7,589 nucleotides of DNA from Planctomycetota bacterium (lineage in GTDB: Bacteria > Planctomycetota > Phycisphaerae > Sedimentisphaerales > Anaerohalosphaeraceae): the NCBI GenBank assembly GCA_030637065.1, contig DAOVVQ010000186.1:1-7589 (forward strand), read 5' to 3'. Positions 1 to 5,672 of the stretch are shown one piece after another. Position 1 is the first letter of the stretch. Every line of letters begins with the position of its first letter. The notes under the pieces were generated by a model. That model had not been told where the DNA came from, searched no databases, and saw only the letters and a program-made list of their open reading frames with translations. Position numbers and translations under genes: made by a program.

Positions 1-525
1 AAGCCCATCAGGCACCTTACGAACACCTTTTCCAGCAAGGAGCATTATACCTTCAGGCCATGGAGGCCCGGCAAGACACTCGCGCCGGTTATGCAGGTAA
101 CTCCCCGCAGGCAGTCTTATGTCCACACCTATTTCGACGTTACGCCTTTTAGCCCTTCCGGGCGATATCTGGCTGTTACGCGACTGCCTTTTATGTACCG
201 GTTTCCTGTTCTGGGAGACAAGGCGGACGTCTGTGTTATAGACCTTCAAGAGCAAACCATTCAAACCGTCTGTACCACGAAATGCTGGGGCTACCAGACC
301 GGAGCTAATGTAAACTGGGGCACAATGGACCGCCGGCTTTATACCAATGATGTAATTGACGGTCAGGCTGTTTGCGTAAGTATCGATCTGGAGACAACCG
401 AAACACGGGCTTATGCCGGCCCGCTTTATACGATCAGCCCCGACGAATCCTGTGTTGTCGGTTTTCCGCATGAACTTCGCGACATAACACAAAAAGGTTA
501 CGGCGTACCTCCTTCCTTTCGATGA
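1..525 (+). pseudogene. Partial beta-propeller (TolB/oligogalacturonate-lyase-like) protein, truncated at both ends
   Basis: The frame is open from the first base of the window, so the ATG at 91 is internal and the true start lies to the left. The product has the cadence of WD40-like/TolB propellers: an FSPSGRYLAV blade motif, a V-I-D-L strand followed by a Q-T-I turn, then LYTNDVID and ISPDESCVVGFP. Such blades occur in periplasmic TolB-like proteins and in oligogalacturonate lyases, but too little remains to choose a substrate. Propeller-like sequence stops near base 495, and the last codons up to the TGA at 523-525 look like out-of-frame read-through into the next piece, which is open in another frame. 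No stop-linked downstream gene follows, so this is a broken remnant. The fold is moderately sure; the function is unknown. Confidence 0.55.
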
Positions 526-629
526 GCGGATCAAGGTCGCTGTGCCGACGTGCAACCCGAGTACCTACTCTTATCATGCCCATCTGTCCAAGGGATCCGA
601 TCACGAGAATGTCTTCTTCGGATGTTTTG
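494..629 (+). pseudogene. Internal fragment of an alpha/beta hydrolase (acetyl-xylan-esterase/dienelactone-hydrolase-like)
   Basis: In the second frame, just after the propeller piece loses similarity, about 45 codons read TAYLLPFDERIKVAVPTC followed by a Tyr/His-rich stretch ending VFFGCF. The pattern 'A-Y-L-x-x-x-D-E-R-I-K-V-A-V-P-T-C' matches the strand just after the nucleophile elbow in acetyl-xylan-esterase-like hydrolases, where the text usually reads like DDRIKAAVPSC. The nucleophile motif (GxSxGG) that should precede it is absent, because a TAA at 485-487 closes the frame upstream. Similarity ends where the transposase remnant begins near 630. Neither a start nor a catalytic triad is present, so this is a gene scrap. 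Family assignment is by eye from one motif. Confidence 0.45.
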
Positions 630-1506
630 CGAATAAGGCGGCAGCAACAATATCGATACATTTTCCGGTATCTCAAGATCGTTTGAACTGTGCCAGCCTG
701 CGCCATCCATTACCATCAAAGCATGACTGTTTGATGGCAATTGTTTTGAAAAATCTTTCAGATACAAATTCATGATCCATGTATTTGCATAAGGCATACG
801 CCAACCATGACACTGTCCCGTTGATGGGCAGACCGAGCCAAACAGATAAGTCCATTTGTAATTTGTTTGACGAATCGCACGAGAGCAACTGCCTCTATCA
901 GCCCACATTCTGCAAACCGTACCTTGCTGACCGATACGAGCCTCATCCTGAAACCATAATTGAATGTCTTTGCCGTCAAAACGCTCTTTTAGCAACTTAA
1001 CGGCCTCTGGAAGCACTTTTTTTAAAAGTCTCTTGTGCTTCAATATCAGCTTTCGGATGCTGTGGGCGAGGGCAAAGACATGAAAAACCAAGGCGATGAA
1101 GGATAAAGTATGTACCGCTAAGAGAGTATTCGGCACCGAATTCATTCTTTAATATTCGTTGCAAATCTTTGCCGCTTAGACTACAGGTATTATCTTTAGA
1201 GGTGATTCCCTTACGAACACGCTTTTTAAACTTTTCGACTTGTTTAGGTTTGAGTTTTGGCGGTTGACCAGACCTTGGCCCATCGCATAGAGCAGCAGGG
1301 CCAGATGCGTTGAAGCGATGAACCCATTTACGAAGTGGCCGCTGAGAGACATCCATTCGGCTGGCAACCTCGGAGATATGGAGCCCCTGTATTACAAACT
1401 TCATGGCGATCAGGCGTTGGCGAACCCTGGCGTCTCTTTCCTTACGGATAAGAGCTGAAATTCCCTTCAAGCTGATTTCATAAGTAATTTTTAATGGTTT
1501 CATCAT
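630..1506 (-). pseudogene. IS630-family transposase, frameshifted and lacking the C-terminal catalytic Glu
   Basis: The first part (1506 to 997) is the DNA-binding half. It has a helix-turn-helix segment (VASRMDVSQRPLRKWVHRFN) and the family linker GPRSGQPPKL. The second part, in another frame and open from 1145, is the DDE catalytic half, with the first Asp in WFQDEARIG and the second in MVMDGAGWH. It then reaches LLLPPYS, after which the expected P-E-L-N-P-x-E with the third catalytic residue is absent, so the protein cannot be active. The two halves join at a run of seven A on the coding strand (1023-1017): a net +1 (or -2) shift turns ETFKK into VLPEAVKLL. The shift may be slippage or a mutation. 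AAAGGA precedes two tandem ATGs at 1506 and 1503; the second has the better spacing. Confidence 0.8.
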
Positions 1507-1570
1507 GAATCCTTTCAAAAATAAAGTCCATGATGATTTTATCGGCCATCGGCTCTAATTAACTGAAATT
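630..1570 (-). mobile_element. Truncated IS630-family insertion sequence
   Basis: This segment contains a transposase gene transcribed leftward. Its start-side edge abuts the sulfatase piece near 1571. Its other edge stops inside the transposase coding sequence near 630, so the downstream end and that terminal inverted repeat are missing. IS630 elements target TA, and TA-rich sequence (TAATAATAA) lies at the 1560-1578 edge, but no duplication can be recognised because the other end is gone. The flanks belong to different genes on opposite strands, so this is not a simple insertion: it sits at a deletion or rearrangement junction. Edges are approximate. Confidence 0.75.
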
Positions 1571-1903
1571 ATTATTATGCGGAAAGATGCCCGTCAGAAT
1601 AGATGAACGGGCCGGAGAACAGACCGGCTGAGCGGCAAAGGCCGACTCGAATCGCACCCCTTCATTCGCAAGCCGGTCAACATGAGGGGTTATCGCATCA
1701 GCATTGCCGTTACAGCCCAACGAATCGTATCTTTGCTGGTCAGGCAGGATCAGGATGATATTTGGCCGGCTTGCAGTAGCCGGACGAACCTACCCCAAGG
1801 CCGCCGGCTTCCCTGAGCCGATACACGGACTAAAGAGTGTCAGTCCCGTCATACCCAGGAACGTTCTGCGTTTCAAGCCGGAATAATCGTTACTGTGACC
1901 CAT
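1559..1903 (-). pseudogene. 5' fragment of a secreted formylglycine-dependent sulfatase with in-frame TAG
   Basis: The ATG at 1903 follows a strong GAGGTGG ribosome binding site. The N-terminus has an RR motif and a hydrophobic stretch (KRRTFLGMTGLTLFSPC), suggesting Tat or lipoprotein export. Codon 38 is TAG (1792-1790). Beyond it the same frame continues as a textbook sulfatase start: SRPNIILILPDQQRYDSLG near residues 45-63 (metal-binding Asp; DQ replaces the commoner DD), then TPHVDRLANEGVRFESAFA, then the active-site motif C95-S-P-A-R99, where Cys is converted to formylglycine, then SSILTGIFPHNN. Similarity stops at codon 111, where the IS begins, and the frame ends at TAA 1561-1559. About three quarters of a normal ~450-500 residue sulfatase is missing, and it is not on the other side of the IS. 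The family call is secure; it is non-functional. Confidence 0.85.
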
Positions 1904-1924
1904 TCTTCCACCTCATCTGACACA

Positions 1925-2113
1925 AAACACACGCAAGCTCAATTATGCAGGGATTATACCATCAATCTTTTGAAGAATCAACAATCTGCACTAATATCAC
2001 ATGTACTTGCAATAACACAACGATATCTTCAAGAACTTTGCCAGCCTCACCTGCAATCTCAACACCGTTCATGGAGTTTTTGACAGATTCTTCGATCATC
2101 AAGCGGACGCTGA
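1925..2113 (-). pseudogene. Decayed fragment of a methyl-accepting chemotaxis receptor signalling domain
   Basis: The minus strand reads LMIEESVKNSMNGVEIAGEAGK followed by VLEDIVV. This is the helical region following the signalling tip of chemoreceptors, which commonly reads like LIEESVKNSxxGVEIAxEAGKxLEEIV. After LEDIVV the similarity hops frame: CDISAD (like TDLVAE) in one frame, IVDSSKD (like IAASSKE) in another, then DGII (like QGIxQ). At least two or three single-base indels are therefore needed to follow it. The conserved tip (ALNAAIEAARAGE) that should precede it is absent; an unrelated piece is joined there near 2113. It has no start, transmembrane segment or sensory domain, so it is a gene relic. 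The outer edge is approximate. Confidence 0.6.
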
Positions 2114-2289
2114 CTCTTATACAGAGCATCGCCTTTATCACTTGCTCGAGCAATCCAAATGGATTTGCCGTTTATGGCCGTATGCTTATTAGCCTTGGGT
2201 ATTTGAACAGTGGAATAAACATGCGTCTTGTCGTGGGCAAACCCGGCACTCTGGCTGCGATAGGCTTTCCAATGCCAAATATCTATCAT
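2112..2289 (-). pseudogene. Fragment resembling ethylbenzene-dehydrogenase-type haem-binding domain (EB_dh)
   Basis: From the ATG at 2289 the minus strand reads MIDIWHWKAYRSQSAGFAHD, then a polar stretch ending GKSIWIARASDKGDALYKSQ. The D-I-W-H-W-K-A-x-R with a following G-(F/Y)-A-x-D pattern is characteristic of the EB_dh family (haem b-binding gamma subunits of dimethylsulfide/ethylbenzene dehydrogenases and related cytochromes). About 58 codons remain of a domain usually well over 200 residues. The upstream edge coincides with the end of a short dispersed repeat, and the downstream edge merges directly into the chemoreceptor piece. The same frame stays open upstream through the repeat to 2346 and downstream to 2059, but those parts are junction artefacts. 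Identification is by motif only. Confidence 0.45.
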
Positions 2290-2290
2290 A

Positions 2291-2350
2291 GTGATATTCA
2301 GTATATAGTAACCAGCCCCGATTAATCGGGATTTCGCTGCGATCAATATT
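2291..2350 (-). repeat. Palindromic dispersed repeat, copy A
   Basis: On the minus strand this copy reads AATATTGA, four variable bases, AGCGAAATCCCGATTAATCGGG, then CTGG and ACTATATACTGAATATCACT. The core CCCGATTAATCGGG is a perfect 14-bp palindrome. Copy B at 4482, on the other strand, matches most positions and has the same order of parts. The tail holds one exact and two degenerate ACTGAAT heptads, so copy A looks like a shortened version of copy B. Confidence 0.65.
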
Positions 2351-2379
2351 CGGTTATCCTGTAAGTGTCCATCCTTCTA

Positions 2380-2877
2380 TTATTTTGCGAAGATGTTGCT
2401 TACGAAATAGGCTACGTCTTCCAGGAATTTTCGGTAATTTTTGATATTGGAGAAATTTTGCCAATCCGCTTGCGACATGCCTCCTACGAAATATTTCCAC
2501 TGGCGGTAGTGGACGTATTCATGCAGCAGCGCTGAGACCGTGTGGCCGCCTTGATATAGTATAATTATCGGTTTGATTTTCGTACCTTTTTCGATCAAGT
2601 CGAATTCGCCTGCCACTCGCAGCCCTTTTTCGGTATATACGATCATGTCATCAATATCGAGAAGGATACCCTTGTGTCTGATGAAATTTTCGAATGCTTT
2701 GAATGACACTGGCAGCGAAAATTTCTGCAAATTACAACGTCTCAGCCGCCCCTGAGCCTGCGAAAATGCCCTATAATGACATTTGTACCCCCAATTGCCC
2801 TTGTAGCTGCCGCCAGATGGTCCGTTCTGCCGCAAGGGAGGTCGTACTTGTACCCGCTTTTGCTCAGTGCTTACCAA
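2380..2877 (-). CDS. Putative small zinc metallopeptidase (HEYVH motif)
   Basis: The 165-residue frame ends at TAA 2382-2380. Residues 119-123 are HEYVH inside SALLHEYVHYRQWKYF, the HExxH zinc/catalytic-base signature on an amphipathic helix. About 30 residues later, FLEDVAYFVSNIF offers Glu153 as a possible third ligand, like the spacing in M78/ImmA-IrrE-type peptidases. The C-terminal ~110 residues look like a compact, intact domain with no signal peptide, so a cytoplasmic protease is plausible. The N-terminal ~50 residues are basic, Gly/Arg-rich and low in similarity to anything I recognise. The start is unclear: the TTG at 2877 has no good ribosome binding site, the frame stays open upstream to about 2930 without an ATG, and an early frameshift is possible. 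Substrate and family are unknown. Confidence 0.5.
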   Translation of the reverse strand: MVSTEQKRVQVRPPLRQNGPSGGSYKGNWGYKCHYRAFSQAQGRLRRCNLQKFSLPVSFKAFENFIRHKGILLDIDDMIVYTEKGLRVAGEFDLIEKGTKIKPIIILYQGGHTVSALLHEYVHYRQWKYFVGGMSQADWQNFSNIKNYRKFLEDVAYFVSNIFAK

Positions 2878-2991
2878 CGCATTATCCGGAAGAGCCGTAA
2901 TTTTAACGTAATTTACCCCTTCTCGCCGATGAAACTAACGGTTATCGCTGCTGGGACAGCGTGCGTGAGGATATTGTTTACCTAAATAACG
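2878..2991. other. Intergenic gap between divergent genes
   Basis: This 114-bp gap holds a small inverted repeat CGCTG-CTGGGA-CAGCG near 2946-2961. I found no convincing sigma70 promoter or Shine-Dalgarno for either neighbour. The ATG at 2992 is preceded only by AT-rich sequence, and the nearest AGGA is about 20 bases upstream. Confidence 0.4.
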
Positions 2992-3774
2992 ATGTTAGAG
3001 GTCCTATACAACTTTGAACGCCTTGGAGGCCAGCTCTCAGGCCGTTTTCTCGTAGCAGGCGGCATTTTCTGCCTTGTCGTCGGGCTGGGCGTCTGGCTGG
3101 GCGGCCTTCGATGGAGCGCAATTGTCGCCGGTATCATAGCGGCGGCGGCAGGTGCAGCGTGCGCCATGACCGCGACCAGCCAACAGGCCGTCGCGATCGC
3201 CTCCATGACGGTAGTCGCCGGCGGATTCGGCATGTTCTTCGACAAAAAAACCCTCGCACTGGCAGCAGCGGTATTGACTGTTGCTATCGTGCTTATTTCA
3301 TTGGCAGGACCTCTGTCGGATGATGAAACCGAGCCTGTATACGCCGAGATCCCGATAGCGCCCCCGCCCGGCCAGCGGCTAAATGTCCGCGAGAGCGTCG
3401 AGGTAGTCGGCGACCATGCGCTCCTGCTAAGCAAAATAATCGTCCGCACAGCCCGAAACGCCTCGACGGCAACCCTGGCAATCTCAGCAGCCGCGAGCGC
3501 TGTCGTACTGGTAACCGGCCTGCTTTTTTCCCGGCTTGTTGCGGCGTTAACCTGCTCTTTGGCAGGTCTGGTCCTGATCCTTACGGCAATGACGCTGCTG
3601 CTGATGTATAAAGGCGCCCAGCCGATAACATTCGTTCGCGAAAGGGTCCCACTTTACCACATTGCGATGCTGGCCATACTCGCATTCGGAACCGTAGCAC
3701 AACTCCTGCTCTCTCCGCATAAGCACAATACAAAACGTCCGGGCCCCGACCAAACAGGACCAGGAGTAGAATAA
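2992..3774 (+). CDS. Polytopic membrane protein, first gene of a coupled pair
   Basis: The 260-residue product has about seven hydrophobic segments, at roughly 19-38, 42-60, 66-83, 87-106, 158-180, 182-205 and 219-240. The first four form a Gly/Ala-rich bundle. A hydrophilic loop at 107-157 carries an acidic patch (SDDETEP) and a Pro-rich turn (APPPGQR). The tail (KHNTKRPGPDQTG) is polar. No enzymatic motif is visible and I do not recognise the family. The stop overlaps the next start (TAATG), so the two products are probably translated together and may form one membrane complex. The start is the first ATG of the frame and lacks a clear ribosome binding site. Codon use is GC-rich and regular, unlike the broken region to the left, so this appears to be a functional gene. 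Confidence 0.7.
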   Translation: MLEVLYNFERLGGQLSGRFLVAGGIFCLVVGLGVWLGGLRWSAIVAGIIAAAAGAACAMTATSQQAVAIASMTVVAGGFGMFFDKKTLALAAAVLTVAIVLISLAGPLSDDETEPVYAEIPIAPPPGQRLNVRESVEVVGDHALLLSKIIVRTARNASTATLAISAAASAVVLVTGLLFSRLVAALTCSLAGLVLILTAMTLLLMYKGAQPITFVRERVPLYHIAMLAILAFGTVAQLLLSPHKHNTKRPGPDQTGPGVE

Positions 3775-4466
3775 TGGATTACATAACTATTCTCGCAGCG
3801 GCAAAGAACGCCAAAGTACCCGCCGAAGACATCCAGGTCGTACCCATCGATTTTATATGGGAACAGATCACAACTCTGACCTGGTTCCAGGCAGTACTCG
3901 CCATATCGTTCGGCGTCGTCTACCTGATGTACGGGTGGCGGATCTTTCGCGTACTCGTAGTAATAAGCTTCGCCCTTCTCGGCATGCTCGCCGGGATACA
4001 TGTCGGCAAATTTTTTAACGGCAGCGAAATATGGGGAGGAGTCGTCGGGCTGCTGCTCGCGGCCTTCTTATCGATGCCGCTTATGAAATGGTGCGTCTGC
4101 ATTCTCGGTGCAGCCGCGGGGGGAATACTCACCGGCGGCCTGTGGTACGCCTTCGAACTGCCGCAAACGTATATCTGGGCCGGATCATTGGTCGGAGTCG
4201 TCGCCGGAGGCATGATAAGCTTCATCGTCCTTAAAGCCGCTGTTATGCTCTTTACCAGCCTCGGAGGCAGCGGGATCACCGTAGTCGGAGCGCTCGCACT
4301 GCTGCACCTTTACGAAACCACGGTAGCCAGCCCCGCAACCGACAACATCCATAACCTCGTATTCGAAAAGGACTGGTTCCTGCCCGTGGCACTCATGGTG
4401 CCAACAATATTAGGAATGATGCTGCAAAACAAGTTCATAAAACACTCACACAAATGGGAGTTTTGA
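3774..4466 (+). CDS. Polytopic membrane protein, TMEM198/DUF4203-like
   Basis: The 230-residue product starts with a soluble ~30-residue amphipathic N-terminus, followed by about seven hydrophobic segments near 38-53, 57-79, 86-104, 106-126, 133-152, 155-178 and 202-218. The Gly-rich pattern G-W-R-I-F-R...F-A-L-L-G-M-L-A-G, repeated later as G-A-A-A-G-G and G-V-V-A-G-G-M, is like the TM7S3/TM198 (DUF4203) fold, but this is an impression rather than a search result. A good Shine-Dalgarno (AGGAG at 3762-3766) lies 7 bases before the ATG, inside the end of the upstream gene; the stop and start overlap by one base. The gene ends facing the minus-strand nuclease-like gene. Function is unknown; the two membrane proteins probably work together. 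Confidence 0.7.
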   Translation: MDYITILAAAKNAKVPAEDIQVVPIDFIWEQITTLTWFQAVLAISFGVVYLMYGWRIFRVLVVISFALLGMLAGIHVGKFFNGSEIWGGVVGLLLAAFLSMPLMKWCVCILGAAAGGILTGGLWYAFELPQTYIWAGSLVGVVAGGMISFIVLKAAVMLFTSLGGSGITVVGALALLHLYETTVASPATDNIHNLVFEKDWFLPVALMVPTILGMMLQNKFIKHSHKWEF

Positions 4467-4481
4467 CCCCCCGTCATACTG

Positions 4482-4522
4482 AATATTGAGAGAAGCGAAA
4501 TCCCGATTCATCGGGACTGGCC
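4482..4522 (+). repeat. Palindromic dispersed repeat, copy B (core)
   Basis: This copy reads AATATTGA, GAGA, AGCGAAATCCCGATTCATCGGG, then ACTGGCC, and runs into the heptad array. The hairpin is CCCGA-TTCA-TCGGG. It shares order and most bases with copy A (2291-2350, opposite strand). It lies between two convergent genes. No T-run follows the hairpin, so a terminator role is not supported by the sequence alone. Confidence 0.65.
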
Positions 4523-4605
4523 ACTGAATACTGGTCTCTGGTCTCTGGATACTGAATACTGAATACTGAATACTGAATACTGAATACTGAATACTGAATA
4601 CTGAT
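4523..4605 (+). repeat. 7-bp tandem array (ACTGAAT)n
   Basis: There are about 11.7 units of a heptad. The first four are variants (ACTGAAT, ACTGGTC, TCTGGTC, TCTGGAT), followed by seven perfect ACTGAAT units from 4551 to 4599 and a degraded last unit. The homogenised end lies next to the stop codon of the minus-strand nuclease-like gene, four bases away. Because 7 is not a multiple of 3, all three minus-strand frames read the same stop-free IQYSVFS heptapeptide. Confidence 0.9.
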
Positions 4606-4608
4606 ATA

Positions 4609-5349
4609 TCATGGACTGCACGTTTTGCAAGGCCGCCTGCCTGTGGCGAGAGCGTTTTCCTTTGCGGCAAACTCAACTTTGTTCGCACCGGTAATGGTCT
4701 TGGCATATCTGCATGTTGGACGATGAAATATTTTACTGCTCTTTGAGGCGATATATGAGTTCCCAGCGACAGTACCGCCCGCCTGGCCGGCTGGGAGACC
4801 GCCAACCCCTGAGCCCGAAGATGCCGCTATAGTTTGGACGGCGACGATATCCGCAACCTCCCCTACGAAATACCTCGCAAGCTCGCCGTCCATCAAGAGT
4901 CCGGCAAGACTGTTGCTATCGACGATGACCTCGGCAACAAGCGAAAACGTCGCCCCCCGCTTTATATTCTCAAGCCTGATCTCCTCCGCCGACCGAAGGG
5001 CCTTATCGATGAACCCCCTGACCTGCAACTGGAAGAACCTGTTGGGCTTGCCGCCCTGACTGACGATCAGCGGCACAGTTATATGGTCGATCGTCACAGC
5101 GATGTCATTGCCGATCACACCGGGCCAGCCGGCGATATCACAGCGAAACGTGTACACGCCGCCGACGCCGCCACCGGAGCCTACACCGCTGGCACCAACA
5201 ACCCTCTCAACCGTCGCATCACCGTAAGTCGGCACAGCCGAAGACCCACCGTCGTACATGCCAGGCCCTACCGAAACCGAACTCGCCGCAAGAGACCACC
5301 CGCACGCCATCAACACGATCAACACGATCAATCTTTTACAACCCATCAT
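4609..5349 (-). CDS. Secreted staphylococcal-nuclease-fold protein with C-terminal Cys motif, probably catalytically dead
   Basis: The 246-residue product starts at ATG 5349, with AAAGGAAAG just upstream and a second ATG next to it; the frame is open further upstream, but those residues lack export features. Residues 1-23 form a signal peptide (cleavage near SLAAS; LMAC could be a weak lipobox). Gly-rich linkers flank residues 66-163, which follow the SNase fold: YTFRCDIAGWPGVIGNDIAV, VRGFIDKALRSAEEIRLENI, then RGATFSLVAEVIVDSNSLAG. By eye the catalytic residues are replaced: the R and E of RxxGIDxPE are T and L in VTIDHITVPL, and the arginine in the usual RGKYFRIVADV-like strand is Ser. Residues 205-246 (FHRPTC...GRRPCKTC) resemble an Ada-type/SNase-associated zinc motif, with Cys213, 241 and 244 and His209. 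It may bind rather than cut nucleic acid or cell wall. Confidence 0.7.
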   Translation of the reverse strand: MMGCKRLIVLIVLMACGWSLAASSVSVGPGMYDGGSSAVPTYGDATVERVVGASGVGSGGGVGGVYTFRCDIAGWPGVIGNDIAVTIDHITVPLIVSQGGKPNRFFQLQVRGFIDKALRSAEEIRLENIKRGATFSLVAEVIVDSNSLAGLLMDGELARYFVGEVADIVAVQTIAASSGSGVGGLPAGQAGGTVAGNSYIASKSSKIFHRPTCRYAKTITGANKVEFAAKENALATGRRPCKTCSP

Positions 5350-5422
5350 CTTTCCTTTCCACGGAGGTTTGGCAGATGCCGGCATCGAGGCAAACGAAAC
5401 GCCGCCAGCAGTACAACTCTGG

Positions 5423-5450
5423 ATTGTAACATAATTCGAGGTCTTATCAA
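5423..5450 (-). promoter_or_regulatory. Sigma70-type promoter of the nuclease-like gene
   Basis: On the minus strand, TTGATA (5450-5445) and TACAAT (5428-5423) are separated by 16 bp; each matches five of six consensus bases. Transcription would begin near 5416, giving a leader of about 65 bases before the ATG at 5349. The promoter lies downstream of a terminator, so this gene appears independent of the PilZ unit. Confidence 0.6.
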
Positions 5451-5523
5451 CACTTTTGCAGAACACATAAATACAGACCGCCCGCTGTCCGCCGCTCGTG
5501 GCCACCGCCTGCCCGACGCGCAT

Positions 5524-5557
5524 AAAAGAAGGCTGACAACGTTTTTTGCTGCCAGCC
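5524..5557 (-). terminator. Rho-independent terminator after the PilZ/small-ORF unit
   Basis: On the minus strand GGCTGGCAGC (5557-5548) pairs with GTTGTCAGCC (5540-5531) around a seven-base AAAAAAC loop, and TTCTTTT follows. Two of the ten pairs are G-U in the minus-strand RNA but would be A-C mismatches in the plus-strand RNA, so the hairpin is specific to leftward transcription. The stop codon of the 17-residue ORF overlaps the first stem base. Confidence 0.8.
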
Positions 5558-5610
5558 TAAATATGATAAACCCACTCCACTATGGGTGCAGGATCGGTTC
5601 CATCAGTCAT
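5557..5610 (-). CDS. Possible 17-residue small protein between PilZ gene and terminator
   Basis: The frame reads MTDGTDPAPIVEWVYHI and stops at TAG 5559-5557. A strong GGGAGG ribosome binding site ends 8 bases before the ATG at 5610. The stop codon runs directly into the terminator stem, so the terminator would close the peptide's own message. I do not recognise the peptide; it is acidic at the N-terminus and hydrophobic/aromatic at the C-terminus, without a transmembrane segment. It could be a genuine small protein, a leader-type ORF, or chance. A TTGACA at 5638-5633 has no matching -10 box at the right spacing, so it is probably read from the PilZ transcript. Confidence 0.4.
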   Translation of the reverse strand: MTDGTDPAPIVEWVYHI

Positions 5611-5672
5611 GATGATAACCTCCCATCTAAATTGTCAAAGTGCCTTTTTTCGGCCTTGTCGGCCCATTCTTC

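Noticed and set aside
434..706. Minus-strand 90-codon open frame
   Set aside because: It crosses the boundary between the hydrolase-like piece and the transposase in a frame unrelated to either, with no motif.
630..1903. Simple IS insertion into a sulfatase gene
   Set aside because: The sequence beyond the far IS edge does not continue the sulfatase in any minus-strand frame; it reads as a hydrolase-like piece on the other strand.
1945..2325. Plus-strand 126-codon open frame
   Set aside because: It is antisense to both the chemoreceptor and EB_dh-like pieces. The Ser/Thr/Ile-rich product has no recognisable pattern.
2982..3449. Minus-strand 155-codon open frame opposite the first membrane protein
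   Set aside because: The plus frame has coherent transmembrane segments and a coupled neighbour. The minus frame is an Ala/Pro/Thr-rich shadow of GC-rich codons.
4502..4515. Bidirectional terminator between the convergent genes
   Set aside because: The CCCGA/TCGGG hairpin has no T-run on either side, and the same palindrome occurs elsewhere without gene ends, so it is better described as a repeat.
4523..4605. CRISPR array
   Set aside because: The units are 7 bp and contiguous with no spacers, and no cas genes are nearby.
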